Shown here piece by piece: positions 28,432 through 36,285 of a stretch of 64,000 bases of DNA. Numbering within the stretch: position 1 is the stretch's first letter; each line of letters begins with the position of its first letter. The notes beneath the pieces were generated by a model. The model searched no databases, was not told the DNA's origin, and saw only the letters and a list, made by a program, of their open reading frames with translations. Source of the stretch: Pseudomonas flavescens (lineage in GTDB: Bacteria > Pseudomonadota > Gammaproteobacteria > Pseudomonadales > Pseudomonadaceae); the NCBI RefSeq assembly GCF_013408425.1, contig NZ_JACBYV010000001.1, positions 744,001-808,000 of the forward strand, written 5' to 3'. A program made the translations under genes and the position numbers.

Positions 28432-28959
28432 CTACTTCGCCGATGCCACAGCGCTTTCAGCCGCTGCGCTTTTTACCTTGGCAGCCAGCACGGCGGCCTG
28501 TATCGCTGCCAGGCTGTGCTTGGCCGCTGGTGATTCGAACACCGCACTTTCCGCCAGTGTGTAAAAGCGCTCGCCGTTGTGCAGCGTGAACTCCACGAAC
28601 GCCAGGTGCTCAGACCACGAGCGATAGCGCCGTACCATGAACAGGCTGTGTTTCGAAGTCACAGAGCGCACGCTGCTCAGCGGAATCTGCCGGTGGCCAC
28701 TTTCGCTGGAGACGATCAGCTCGTCGTTATGAATGGAGGCCGCCCCGGCCTTGTTCAACCGCCACCATTCCAGCGCAAACCGCCATCCCATCAGCAACAA
28801 ACAACCGCTGACCAGCAGTAGTTCAGGCAGCCGCGTGGCTGGCGCCTTGAACAGCACCACGCCACCGATTACCAGAAGAATGGCCAGGGTGATGGAGCGG
28901 TAGAAGTACACGTTGTGAAAATCGGGGAAGGTCAGAAAGCGGATGTCCATAAGCGTCAT
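28432..28959 (-). CDS. Small membrane protein of unknown function
   Basis: A 175-residue protein with two N-terminal membrane helices (ITLAILLVIGGVVLF; ELLLVSGCLLLMGWRFAL) and a C-terminal soluble domain with alternating beta-like segments (LIVSSESGHRQIPLSSVRSV; HLAFVEFTLHNGERFYTL), reminiscent of bacterial PH-like folds, then an alanine-rich helix. Two starts are possible, 28959 or 28950 (MDIRF). No family recognised with confidence. Confidence 0.65.
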   Translation of the reverse strand: MTLMDIRFLTFPDFHNVYFYRSITLAILLVIGGVVLFKAPATRLPELLLVSGCLLLMGWRFALEWWRLNKAGAASIHNDELIVSSESGHRQIPLSSVRSVTSKHSLFMVRRYRSWSEHLAFVEFTLHNGERFYTLAESAVFESPAAKHSLAAIQAAVLAAKVKSAAAESAVASAK

Positions 28960-29128
28960 TCTCTTCCAGAGGTCTGACTACAGGCCGTTTCGGGGCACGG
29001 GCGCTACGCGTTGAAAGGCTCAGCGCCGGCGCCCTGCAAATGGTAGCCGGCCATCACGGCAGGGTATGGCATCTGCCAGATGGGCTGCGTGATCCGTCAC
29101 GCAAATCGGTATCTGCCTGGCTGCGCGA

Positions 29129-29821
29129 TCAATGAATGGTCGGAGTGAGCTTTTCGGCAACCAGCTGACGAGCCTGATGGGTCAGCTGATCCAGGTGATA
29201 GTCGCGCTGTTTCTCGGCTTCGCTCATGGCCTTCTTGCCGTTTTGTTTGAGCAAGTAGGCGTGGATCTGCCGCACCTCGGTGGACTGAAACACCGGCGCC
29301 AGATCCTGCACCGCCACCAGGCCATCGGAGCGCTGGTCGCGGGTGTTCATCAGCACCTGCGGCCCTTGTGCGGCCAGCACCTGAAAGCCCATGGCCTCGA
29401 AGGTCGGCACCTTGCCGGCCACGCAGGCCAGCTCCATATGCGGATGGCGCTCGATGATGCGTTGCAACATGGCGCGGGCAACACCGCGCCGGCGATGGCT
29501 GGCCGCTACGGCCATATAGGCGAGGGTGCAGGCTTCGGCGTCGTCCTGGCTGGGCAGGTACAGCGCGAAACCCAGCACCACGGCAGGATCCTGATCATCC
29601 AGGGCCAGCAGCAATTGCGTGGGGCTGTGCGCCTCGCCGTCCATGGCCTGCAGGTACAGATGCACTTCGTAGCCGATCACGTATTGATACAGCTGATAGA
29701 GCGGGTTGCTGGGCGTCAGCGGCACCGGGCTGATGTCACTGAAATAGTCCACCACCATCTGCAGCACCTGGGCTTTGAGGGACTCGGGCGGCGTGGCATT
29801 GAGGTGGGTAAGGGTGAACAT
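29129..29821 (-). CDS. GNAT-family N-acetyltransferase
   Basis: A 230-residue protein whose residues about 80-165 carry the GNAT core: VVLGFALYLP, then LAYMAVAASHRRRGVARAMLQRII with the acetyl-CoA pyrophosphate-binding RRRGVA loop. It has an N-terminal extension of about 70 residues and a basic helical tail of about 60 residues (SEAEKQRDYHLDQLTHQ). The substrate is not predictable. Confidence 0.82.
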   Translation of the reverse strand: MFTLTHLNATPPESLKAQVLQMVVDYFSDISPVPLTPSNPLYQLYQYVIGYEVHLYLQAMDGEAHSPTQLLLALDDQDPAVVLGFALYLPSQDDAEACTLAYMAVAASHRRRGVARAMLQRIIERHPHMELACVAGKVPTFEAMGFQVLAAQGPQVLMNTRDQRSDGLVAVQDLAPVFQSTEVRQIHAYLLKQNGKKAMSEAEKQRDYHLDQLTHQARQLVAEKLTPTIH

Positions 29822-29971
29822 CGACAGGCAGGCTCTTTATAAAACGGCGGGCGGCATTGTAACGCGTGTGGCCGCTGACGTTGTGTAAGGGAGAGGGTAC
29901 GAGCTGTTCATCTCATGGCGCGTACCTCGGGTAACATGGCGCCGCAACGAACACCAACCCAGAAGGGCCTT

Positions 29972-30307
29972 ATGGCAGCCTCGAAACGAAAATATGCAGG
30001 CATCGAGCGCGAGCTGATTCGCACGCTGACAGATGCCTGCGAAACGGCAAAGAGCGAGATCGTCGGCTTCCAGTGGCTCACCCATGACGTGGACTACGAG
30101 CGCTTTCCGCAGAGCCTGAGCGTGACGTGGATGTTCGATACCGAGGCCAACAAGGCAAAGGCACTCGCCTGTGCGGACAAGGCGAGAATGCTGGCGCTGA
30201 CCCTGGCTGCTTTCGAGGAGGTAGGTATCAGCGTGACACGCACCGCCGACCACGTGACGTTTTCGGTCGAGCAGCCGGCAAGGGGCAAACGTGGCCAAGG
30301 ACATTGA
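29972..30307 (+). CDS. Conserved small protein of unknown function
   Basis: A 111-residue basic protein starting MAASKRKYAGIERELIR; ATG 29972 is preceded by AGAAGGG. Alternating hydrophobic and charged segments (SLSVTWMFDTEANKAKA; VTFSVEQPARGKR) suggest a small alpha/beta fold. Its stop lies 17 bp inside the DUF1289 gene, so the two are co-translated. Function unknown. Confidence 0.7.
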   Translation: MAASKRKYAGIERELIRTLTDACETAKSEIVGFQWLTHDVDYERFPQSLSVTWMFDTEANKAKALACADKARMLALTLAAFEEVGISVTRTADHVTFSVEQPARGKRGQGH

Positions 30308-30476
30308 AAATCCCTGCGTGTCGCTGTGCCAGCTCAACAGTGAAATGTGCGTGAGCTGCGGCCGCACCCGAGAAGAAATCCGTAAATGGCGCGGCATGAA
30401 ACGCCCCGAGAAAATGGCCACCGTGCAGAAGGCGGCGACGCGGATGAAGGCGATTGCCAAGAAGAAAGGCAAATAA
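30291..30476 (+). CDS. DUF1289 small cysteine protein
   Basis: A 61-residue protein with the DUF1289 pattern, PCVSLCQLNSEMCVSCGRT: four Cys in two pairs, then IRKWRGM and a lysine-rich tail. The cysteines probably hold a metal or Fe-S centre. It overlaps the preceding gene by 17 bp. No biochemical role is established for the family to my knowledge. Confidence 0.88.
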   Translation: MAKDIENPCVSLCQLNSEMCVSCGRTREEIRKWRGMKRPEKMATVQKAATRMKAIAKKKGK

Positions 30477-30495
30477 AGCGGGCGGAGAATGCTCG

Positions 30496-30576
30496 CTCCC
30501 ACGCTCTGCGTGGGCACGTCGTTGGGGACGCTCCGCGTGCAGTGCGTAGGGTGGATGACGCTCTTTTCATCCACCA
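30496..30576. repeat. Palindromic repeats downstream of RAYT copy 2
   Basis: A CTCCCACGCTCTGCGTGGGCACG hairpin at 30496-30518 is followed by GGGACGCTCCGCGT and, at 30544-30576, the composite GCGTAGGGTGGATGACGC / TTTTCATCCACCA, in which GGTGGATGA pairs with TCATCCACC. Copies of the second palindrome recur at 31205, 32564 and 33491. It sits directly after the stop of the second RAYT. Confidence 0.85.
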
Positions 30577-30595
30577 TGGGTGTTGTCCGGGTTAC

Positions 30596-31120
30596 TTACT
30601 CGCCGTAATCGCCACCATCCACTTCGGCACACCAGTCTTTGGGATAAACGCCCATTGCCACTGCTCTATGGAAGCTTGAATAGGGCCAATCCAACAGGTG
30701 TTCGACATGTCCATGTTTTATCGGATTGACGTGGATGTAGTCGAAGTGTCGCTGGTAATCCAGCTCATCACGAATCAAGTGCTCCCAGTAACGCCGTTGC
30801 CAGATACCGCGCTCGCCCCGACGTTTCTGGTTGGCTTTAAGTGTTTCGGTGATCGGCAAGCGCTTGGCGAAGGCGAATTTGATTACTTTCCAGCGCAAGG
30901 CGAAGTTGGCGTCTCCAGGCGGCAACGTCCATAGGCAATGCATATGCTCGGGCAGTACAACCCAGGCATCGATATGGAACGGATGTCGCGAGCGTGTGGC
31001 CCGCACGGTCTCACGCAGCAGGTCGATCTCTCGGATCAGTAGATCGCTGGTGCGGTCGCGTAGGTTGACGGTAAAGAAGTAAGTGGCGCCGGGAACACGG
31101 GCGCGGCGGTAATCGGGCAT
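30596..31120 (-). CDS. REP-associated tyrosine transposase (RAYT), copy 2
   Basis: A 174-residue Y1 transposase with His59/His61 (VLPEHMHCLW) and the probable nucleophile Tyr128 (DYIHVNPIKHGHV). It is flanked on both sides by the same GGTGGATGA palindrome family (30544-30576 downstream; 31158-31238 upstream), the expected layout of a RAYT and its cognate REPs. About two thirds identical in the readable blocks to copy 1 at 23434-23967, so both belong to one RAYT subgroup. All catalytic residues are present. Confidence 0.93.
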   Translation of the reverse strand: MPDYRRARVPGATYFFTVNLRDRTSDLLIREIDLLRETVRATRSRHPFHIDAWVVLPEHMHCLWTLPPGDANFALRWKVIKFAFAKRLPITETLKANQKRRGERGIWQRRYWEHLIRDELDYQRHFDYIHVNPIKHGHVEHLLDWPYSSFHRAVAMGVYPKDWCAEVDGGDYGE

Positions 31121-31157
31121 GGCGGCTCATCCTTGAGCAGTGTGTTGCCTGAACCAT

Positions 31158-31238
31158 GGTGGACAAGCTTCGCGTTGTCCACCCTACGCCCCGATTTCCG
31201 CCTCGCGTAGGGTGGATGACGCTCTTTTCATCCACCAT
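31158..31238. repeat. Composite palindrome pair upstream of RAYT copy 2
   Basis: Two adjacent hairpins: GGTGGACAAGCTTCGCGTTGTCCACC (31158-31183) and GCGTAGGGTGGATGACGC...TTTTCATCCACCATT (31205-31238). The whole 81-bp block recurs almost base for base at 33444-33526, including the flanking CCGGGCTACTTGCT. A BIME-like doublet mobilised as a unit is the simplest reading. Confidence 0.85.
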
Positions 31239-31284
31239 TGCGGGGTTTCCGGGCTACTTGCTGCCTTCTGATCCTAGCTAGGGA

Positions 31285-32031
31285 TTAGCTGAAGTGTCGA
31301 GTTTGCTGGTTGTCGACGCAGAGCGTCGAGGGCTGCATTCCCACGCGAAGCGTGGGAACGATCAAATGACTCATCAGCTCCAACAGTTGCTGTCGGTTGA
31401 TATGCCATCGATATTGGATGTTATCGAACAGAACCGTTGCCCCTGCCTGAGAAAACCAAGATTTCAATTTGCTTGGCATGGCGATTCCCGCTACCTGATC
31501 GCTAGGAGAATCATAGGCAAAGAGGGCGTTTTCACTGCCTCGCAGGCTTGCCAGTGATATCCAGTCAATAGCGGAAATACGATCACCTTCGGCGTTGCGA
31601 CTGAGATTGGTGGGGTTGCGGCAACCGTGGCTAGGTTTTATGCGCAACTGCCCGATAGTTGTTTCTCCTGTTTCCCATAGCTCGGTAATTGACTGCTTAT
31701 ACAGATCCGGGCGATCCATTAGCAGTGCGTAGAAGAAGGCTACGGGGCCACATAGACTTGTCTCTTGCTAATTTGGATAGGCCGATACTGTACTAGTGGA
31801 TGTGGGCTGTTGACCATGAGCCTCCGCCACTCTGGCCTGCAACTGATCGATTATCTTGCTCTTCTCGAATGGGTCAGACAGGGTGCCGATAGGGTTGGCT
31901 GGGTCATTAAAAACACGGCTTGAAACCTGTTTGTTCTTAAAGTTTTCTAAGATGGTTTTGGCGATACTCAGCGGATTTGCGGGGACAACTGACTGCGGAA
32001 GATTTAGAGAGGGTACGGTCAGGTTACTCAC
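31285..32031 (-). pseudogene. Broken PAAR-linked putative T6SS cysteine-peptidase effector
   Basis: Reading on from the start at 32031 (MSNLTVPSLNL), the frame stops at a TAG (31768-31770) after 87 codons, then continues in the same frame as QETSLCGPVAFFYALLMDRP and on to 31285. The ETSLCGP motif, with Cys before Gly-Pro, is typical of papain-like or C39-like cysteine peptidases and of proteins encoded after PAAR or VgrG genes. The 3-prime end (after about QQLLELM) runs into a dispersed GTTCCCACGCTTCGCGTGGGAA palindrome, so the natural C-terminus is also lost. The start overlaps the PAAR gene by 8 bp, indicating the pair once formed an operon. I infer a T6SS effector inactivated by a nonsense change and truncated by a repeat; the exact family is uncertain. 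Confidence 0.65.
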
Positions 32032-32401
32032 TCATGAGTGATACCGGAATTACAGCGCTGACCACCTTCATCATTGATGTGAGGGAGCCTAGAGCCGTTG
32101 GAGAGTCGAATGTAGCCGGAACTACTGTGTCGCCTATGAGAATAGAGCCCGATCCAGCAACGATAACGCCGCCATGATTGCTAGTGCTTCCCACGGTTGC
32201 AGCAGACATTCCGTTAATGAATACCGTACTGGAAACCGCTCCGGCGATTGAACCGCCACATGCAGTGGTATCTCCCATCCTGGCAGCAGGTAAGCCATCG
32301 AAAAGTACGTTAGGTGAGCCTGTTGTAACAGGGATGGTGCCATGGCCCTGAATAGGGCAAGACGTAGGATCTGATTGGCGAGCTGCCGGTTTCCCGCTCA
32401 T
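32024..32401 (-). CDS. PAAR-domain protein (T6SS spike tip)
   Basis: A 125-residue protein consisting of one PAAR domain: MSGKPAARQSDPTSCP, GSPNVLFDGLPAARMGDTTACGG, VFINGMSAATVGSTSNHGG and GSGSILIGD. The His and Cys residues of the zinc-binding tip are present. PAAR proteins cap VgrG and carry effectors for delivery by type VI secretion. No other T6SS gene lies in the window, so this is an orphan cargo module whose partner VgrG must be elsewhere. The linked effector gene (31285-32031) is broken. AT-richer than the core genes, in keeping with transfer. Confidence 0.88.
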   Translation of the reverse strand: MSGKPAARQSDPTSCPIQGHGTIPVTTGSPNVLFDGLPAARMGDTTACGGSIAGAVSSTVFINGMSAATVGSTSNHGGVIVAGSGSILIGDTVVPATFDSPTALGSLTSMMKVVSAVIPVSLMSE

Positions 32402-32516
32402 GATTGAATCTCCATATATAGCTGCTCCTGATCTTACCTTCTAATCTATGCGCAATGTCTTGCGCACATGAGCTTGATTCGGCCGCAATGCGCACTTAAT
32501 CACAGTTGTTAATCGT

Positions 32517-32595
32517 GCCCGCGCTCTGCGTGGGAACGTCGTTGGAGACGCTCTGCGTTCAGTGTGTAGGGTGGATGACGCTTTTTCATCCACCT
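32517..32595. repeat. Dispersed palindromic repeats between PAAR and BRO-N genes
   Basis: CCCGCGCTCTGCGTGGGAACG hairpin and GGAGACGCTCTGCGT, then GTAGGGTGGATGACGC / TTTTCATCCACC at 32564-32595: the same two palindromes in the same order as at 30496-30576. This copy abuts the 3-prime end of the BRO-N gene. Confidence 0.8.
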
Positions 32596-32620
32596 TTATT
32601 AGTGGTGTGCGGGCTGCTTG

Positions 32621-33085
32621 CTAGCCAGGCCGATAGGGCATCCAGACATCGCCGTGCCAATGCAGCAGCGATAATCCCCGTCGGTTTTCGCGTCGTGGGC
32701 GGCGCTCATCGTCATGCTGGCCATCGCGCAGGGTCGGCACCAAATCGGCGGTGATCCAGCGGCGGATGCAGCGGTTCTCCGGATGGTAATAGTGGATCAG
32801 TGCAGCATAGACGCCGGATTCGCTGACCAGCCGAGCAGCCTCCGGTTGGCCATGGGCGTTGAGCACCACCACATCAAGCAACTGGTCCGCGTCGAGCGTG
32901 CGCGTGGCGCGCTCCTCCAGATGAGGCTGGCCGATCAGCCGGCCAAGATCGCGAGCGCAGAACCAGCACTGCTGCTCGATCAGCAGCGCACGCAGTTGTC
33001 GGCGATGGCGGGTGAAGGTCTGGGGAATCAGGATTTCGCCGGTAGTCTCCGGTCGGGTGTTGGAGCTTGGAGTGTGGGTAGGCAT
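32621..33085 (-). CDS. BRO-N domain phage-type antirepressor
   Basis: A 154-residue protein with a BRO-N (Bro family, N-terminal) domain: LIEQQCWFCARDLGRLIG, LDADQLLDVVVLNAHG, RLVSESGVYAALIHYYHPE and RRWITADLVPTLR. In phages such proteins are antirepressors. The start at 33085 has AGAGG eight bases upstream; 33091 is also in frame but too close. The leader contains a structured RNA (33132-33202) with complementarity to this ribosome-binding site. No other phage genes are nearby, so this is a stand-alone module. Its target regulator is unknown. Confidence 0.85.
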   Translation of the reverse strand: MPTHTPSSNTRPETTGEILIPQTFTRHRRQLRALLIEQQCWFCARDLGRLIGQPHLEERATRTLDADQLLDVVVLNAHGQPEAARLVSESGVYAALIHYYHPENRCIRRWITADLVPTLRDGQHDDERRPRRENRRGLSLLHWHGDVWMPYRPG

Positions 33086-33131
33086 ATCCATTACCTCTGT
33101 GTGATTGATCAGCTTTCTTAGGGCTGGGTGC

Positions 33132-33202
33132 CGGGAGTTAAGAAACCCCACACAGAGGGCCGGACGTATTCCCCTTTCGGGTCTTGTATTAGCCCACTCC
33201 CG
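33132..33202 (-). ncRNA. Candidate C4-type antisense RNA upstream of the BRO-N antirepressor
   Basis: Transcribed on the minus strand. An outer stem pairs CGGGAGT (33196-33202) with ACTCCCG (33132-33138). Inside are a CCCGAAAGGGG hairpin (33171-33181) and a second hairpin, CCC-loop-GGG, whose loop contains UCUGUGU. The segment CCUCUGUGUG (33149-33158) is exactly complementary to CACACAGAGG (33094-33103), which contains the antirepressor Shine-Dalgarno, and UUUCUUA (33139-33145) is complementary to UAAGAAA (33114-33120). Two antisense elements facing two targets just before an antirepressor gene is the C4 RNA scheme of phages P1/P7. Assignment to the Rfam family is from memory of that scheme and was not searched. 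Confidence 0.65.
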
Positions 33203-33982
33203 ACATATCAGAGGTGTTTTTCTTGTGCGCACGGGCAGGCCGTAGGCACAAAAAAGCCGCGAATGTCGGATGCGGGCGGGCCGCTGTGTGAAAAGCGTTT
33301 CTTAGGCGCCGCTTAGTAGGGTAGGGATGTGGACGGAACCGGTCAAGGACAACGGCTCGTGCGGGCGCCGCGTAGGGGATGGATTTTTTATCCACCATTG
33401 CAGAGTGCGCCCGGGCTTCCCGCTGGATTTGGTCGTCCTGAACGGTGGACAAGCTTCGCGTTGTCCACCCTACGCCACGATTCCCGCCTCGCGTAGGGTG
33501 GATGACGCTCTTTTCATCCACCATTGTGGGGTGTCCGGGCTACTTGCTTTTGATTTACCTGCATCGTTCAGACTAGGCGACTCGGTCTCCGAATCCCGTC
33601 AGTGGGCCGAGTGGAGGTGCTGTGGAGAGGGTCGTTTGGCATGGATGCCCCTTAGCGACGATCCTCGGAACAGCACCGGAGCGAGGGGAGTTGAGCATAG
33701 CGAAACCCGGATGCCGGGCGCGCTTTCTCTTTGGTTACTTTCTCTTTTGCGCGAGCAAAGAGAAAGTGACTCGCCGTAAGGACGAAAACGGTAGAAGAGG
33801 GCGACGGAGAAAATAAATATGTCCCCTTTTTCCGGTGTCCGGGGTTAGTAGACCACTACATTCTGCGTTGCCTATAGCTTGCAAATCGGCAGCTTGGACG
33901 CTGGAGTGTCCGGGGATACATTCCCACGAAGAGCGTGGGACGATCAAATCGACCAGAAATGACGGCCTATTTCAGATCATCC
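33203..33982. repeat. Gene-free stretch filled with dispersed Pseudomonas repeats
   Basis: No convincing gene. Contents: an AT-rich segment with a GTGCGCACGGGCAGGCCGTAGGCAC hairpin, probably promoter region of the C4-like RNA (33220-33260); GCGTAGGGGATGG / TTATCCACC (about 33370-33396); the doublet GGTGGACAAGCTTCGCGTTGTCCACC plus GTGGATGA/TCATCCAC (33444-33526); a block including GAGCGAGGGGAGTTGAGC and an AAAGAGAAAGTGACTCGCCG segment (about 33600-33800), widespread in Pseudomonas; and CCCACGAAGAGCGTGGGACGATC (about 33923-33946). The small open frame at 33622-33816 consists of repeat sequence and is not called. Confidence 0.75.
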
Positions 33983-34612
33983 CTAGGTGGGCTTGTAGTA
34001 TGAGATTTCTTTAACTTCAGCGGCATTGTCTGCCGATAACTGATTATAAATAGCCATTTCAGTTATGTACCCTGCACGCTTGGCAGTAGCGATAGTGGAG
34101 GCCAGCTCGAAAAATGCAATCGTTTCTTCTCCTTTTTGGGTTATTTTCTCTACAAAAATAGCATCGCTACCGCCGCGTGTAACAAAGGCGATCTCTTTTG
34201 AGGGTATATCGAAATAAGGGTGGATTAGATGAAATTCACAATCGCTGTAGTTTTTATTGTAGTGCTTTATCATCGGTTTGGTGCCTTTTAACATTCGGTT
34301 GCAGTAGCCACAAGCTGCAAAAAGGTTCTCGGTGATGAACATGAACTCTGGCCAGCCACCTTTTTGATCCTTGTGCGCGAAATGCTCTCGGTCTACGAGC
34401 TGTCGCATCAACCCTGTACCACAGTATACACATCTACTGCTCTGAATTTTTAGTAGCTGCTCAATGAGGCTGGCTTTATAGGCTTTCATTTGATTGGTCT
34501 GCAAGTCCCATTGCCTAGCCTTATGTGGCTTCAATCCATTAAGGTAGTCAACCGTCGACTTTTCGAATACTGGCAATTCTGTGATGTTTAAATACCATTC
34601 ACTGATTGGCAT
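33983..34612 (-). CDS. HNH nuclease of a Septu-like defence system (PtuB-like)
   Basis: A 209-residue protein with a treble-clef HNH domain: Cys61 and Cys64 (CVYCG), REHFAHK with Glu76-His77, WPEFMFITENLFAACGYCN with Asn96 and Cys101/Cys104. This CxxC...EHF...NL...CxxCN order is that of PtuB/TIGR02646 proteins. ATG 34612 is seven bases after GGAG; the gene start overlaps the ATPase gene end by 14 bp, so the pair is translationally coupled. In Septu the ATPase and HNH subunits form a complex that degrades DNA on phage infection. AT-rich, unlike the flanking core genome. Confidence 0.8.
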   Translation of the reverse strand: MPISEWYLNITELPVFEKSTVDYLNGLKPHKARQWDLQTNQMKAYKASLIEQLLKIQSSRCVYCGTGLMRQLVDREHFAHKDQKGGWPEFMFITENLFAACGYCNRMLKGTKPMIKHYNKNYSDCEFHLIHPYFDIPSKEIAFVTRGGSDAIFVEKITQKGEETIAFFELASTIATAKRAGYITEMAIYNQLSADNAAEVKEISYYKPT

Positions 34613-36029
34613 CGACCAGCTCCGCAATGTTCTTGATGACCCTATGAAGGGGGTCTGATTCGTTAAATACTAAGCGTTCAAACTTTTTCTTTAATTGTAT
34701 CAGTCGGTTGTGGTCTTTAGGCTCGCTTGAAATTAATCTCAATGCTTCGGCAAGGTCGCTTTCGAATGCTAGGTTTCCCACGGATCTTACATCAAAAACA
34801 TCATACAGAATGTGGTCGGCACTCCAAGCGTATGTTGAGTACTCAATGTTTTTGACGCATAGCTGTTCGTCTTTGCTTTCGAATACGTGAAGTGAACTGG
34901 TTTCCTGTTCAAGATCTGATATGATGAAGTGTGAGTGCGTGGCGATGATTACATGACTGCCAGGAAATGAGCCTAGTGCGCGTTTCAGCAGTGCTACATA
35001 CTTTATTTGCCAACTCGGGTGCAGGCTAAGTTCTGGCTCATCAATAAAAATTAGGCAGTTGGGTTTTGCATGTCGGATAAGGCTGGAAAATGTGTAGAGC
35101 AGTTGGGCTTCCCCGGAGCTGGAGTGGCCGAATCCGAAAGATCTTTTTGTATGAAGCTTCTGTATGTTCAGGTCGACATCTGAAATCATCCCAATGCGGC
35201 GAAATACGTTAATTCCGAAGTAAAGTTCGCTGTGGTCGGCTAGGGTGTCATTGAGGTCTATTGTGATGCTATTTTTACGACCGGAAAACATCTTGTTGGT
35301 TAAGCCACTACATGCTCGGGCAGCATCTTCATAGCTGAAGTTGCGAAACATTTGAACTTGTAGTCTGGAACTTTTGCTTGAGTAGCTATGGACTGCCAAA
35401 ACCAAGAGGCCAGGATCCGCCACTAGCTCGTGAAATTCTTTAAGGTTGTTTACATTAAAGGTCACTTCAATTGTGGGCGAAATGCCTAAGTATTTAAATA
35501 GTTCCGCAAGCGAGTGGTGGTGGTGTCGCAGTGGGATGTTGAGGAGGTTCTCGATTGTGCGACGTGAAAGCGTTGCAGTCCAAGACGCGTTGGACGTTTC
35601 GCGTACACCACAGTATCGATAAAAGTCGTCCTCGTCCGAGTCAGCAAAGGGAAATTTATCATTGACGGTGGAGCTGATGGCCAAGACTCGCGACGGTAAC
35701 GGTAGATCAAATGCAGAGGCTTCCTCCCCATCGATGGTGAAACCTACGCCGAAGTCACCAGCGATGCACTCGACTAAATCACCGTTGATGTAGTATTTGA
35801 ACTGCAGTTGGTCAGTAATGGCCCCTTTTTTCTTAACGGTACTGAATTTTCCGTGTTGGCTCCTCGCCTCAGAGAGCAAGCGGAATGATTCAATCAACGA
35901 CACGATAAAGCGAGTTTTTCCTGTAGCGTTCCCGCCGACAATCACGCTCTTGAAAGGTGTTGTGCCTCCTGTCGAAGGTGCAAAAAACTCTTGATTCATG
36001 GGTTTAAGGACATGTATCAATCTAAACAA
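34599..36029 (-). CDS. AAA/ABC-type ATPase of a Septu-like defence system (PtuA-like), TTG start
   Basis: A 476-residue SMC/OLD-like ATPase: Walker A GGNATGKT (32-39), ABC signature SSGEAQ (304-309), Walker B LIFIDEPELSLHP (326-338) and His365 in the IIATHSHF switch. The C-terminal AAA_21 layout plus an HNH partner points to PtuA. I chose TTG 36029, seven bases after GGAG, because it supplies the first beta strand; ATG 35999 would begin inside it and has no ribosome-binding site. A retron of the PtuAB-effector type was considered, but no reverse transcriptase is present. Confidence 0.8.
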   Translation of the reverse strand: MFRLIHVLKPMNQEFFAPSTGGTTPFKSVIVGGNATGKTRFIVSLIESFRLLSEARSQHGKFSTVKKKGAITDQLQFKYYINGDLVECIAGDFGVGFTIDGEEASAFDLPLPSRVLAISSTVNDKFPFADSDEDDFYRYCGVRETSNASWTATLSRRTIENLLNIPLRHHHHSLAELFKYLGISPTIEVTFNVNNLKEFHELVADPGLLVLAVHSYSSKSSRLQVQMFRNFSYEDAARACSGLTNKMFSGRKNSITIDLNDTLADHSELYFGINVFRRIGMISDVDLNIQKLHTKRSFGFGHSSSGEAQLLYTFSSLIRHAKPNCLIFIDEPELSLHPSWQIKYVALLKRALGSFPGSHVIIATHSHFIISDLEQETSSLHVFESKDEQLCVKNIEYSTYAWSADHILYDVFDVRSVGNLAFESDLAEALRLISSEPKDHNRLIQLKKKFERLVFNESDPLHRVIKNIAELVDANQ

Positions 36030-36285
36030 AATACAACTCCCTCAGCGCAGCGAAATTTCCTACGGACATTATTGGATGTTAGTGTTGAACTAAATAGTAC
36101 TGGCCGTGAATGGTGCGCTGTGCGCAACACAAGTGACACGCTGTAAGGGGAAGCCAGTGGGAAAGTGCTATGGAGAAAATAAATCAGTCACCTTTTTCCT
36201 CTGGTGGGTAAGCTTCGCGTTACCCATCCCCCTTGCTGTAATAGATGATTGCCCCGCGATCCGCGTGGGATCAACCGAAAGGCGG
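36030..36285. repeat. Short intergenic region between the two defence loci
   Basis: Holds a GGTGGGTAAGCTTCGCGTTACCCATCC hairpin (about 36208-36231), related to the GGTGGACAAGCTTCGCGTTGTCCACC repeat near RAYT 2, and a GGAGAAAATAAAT segment also found near 33806. The promoter for the PtuA-like gene should lie near 36045-36110, which is AT-rich. Confidence 0.55.

Noticed and set aside
33622..33816. 64-codon ORF
   Set aside because: Lies within a dispersed Pseudomonas repeat block; no ribosome-binding site.
32621..33982. Prophage remnant
   Set aside because: Only the BRO-N gene and its leader RNA look phage-derived; no integrase, capsid or lysis genes and no attachment-site repeats.
33983..36029. 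Retron with PtuAB effectors
   Set aside because: No reverse transcriptase gene or msr-msd structure adjacent; a plain Septu-like pair fits.
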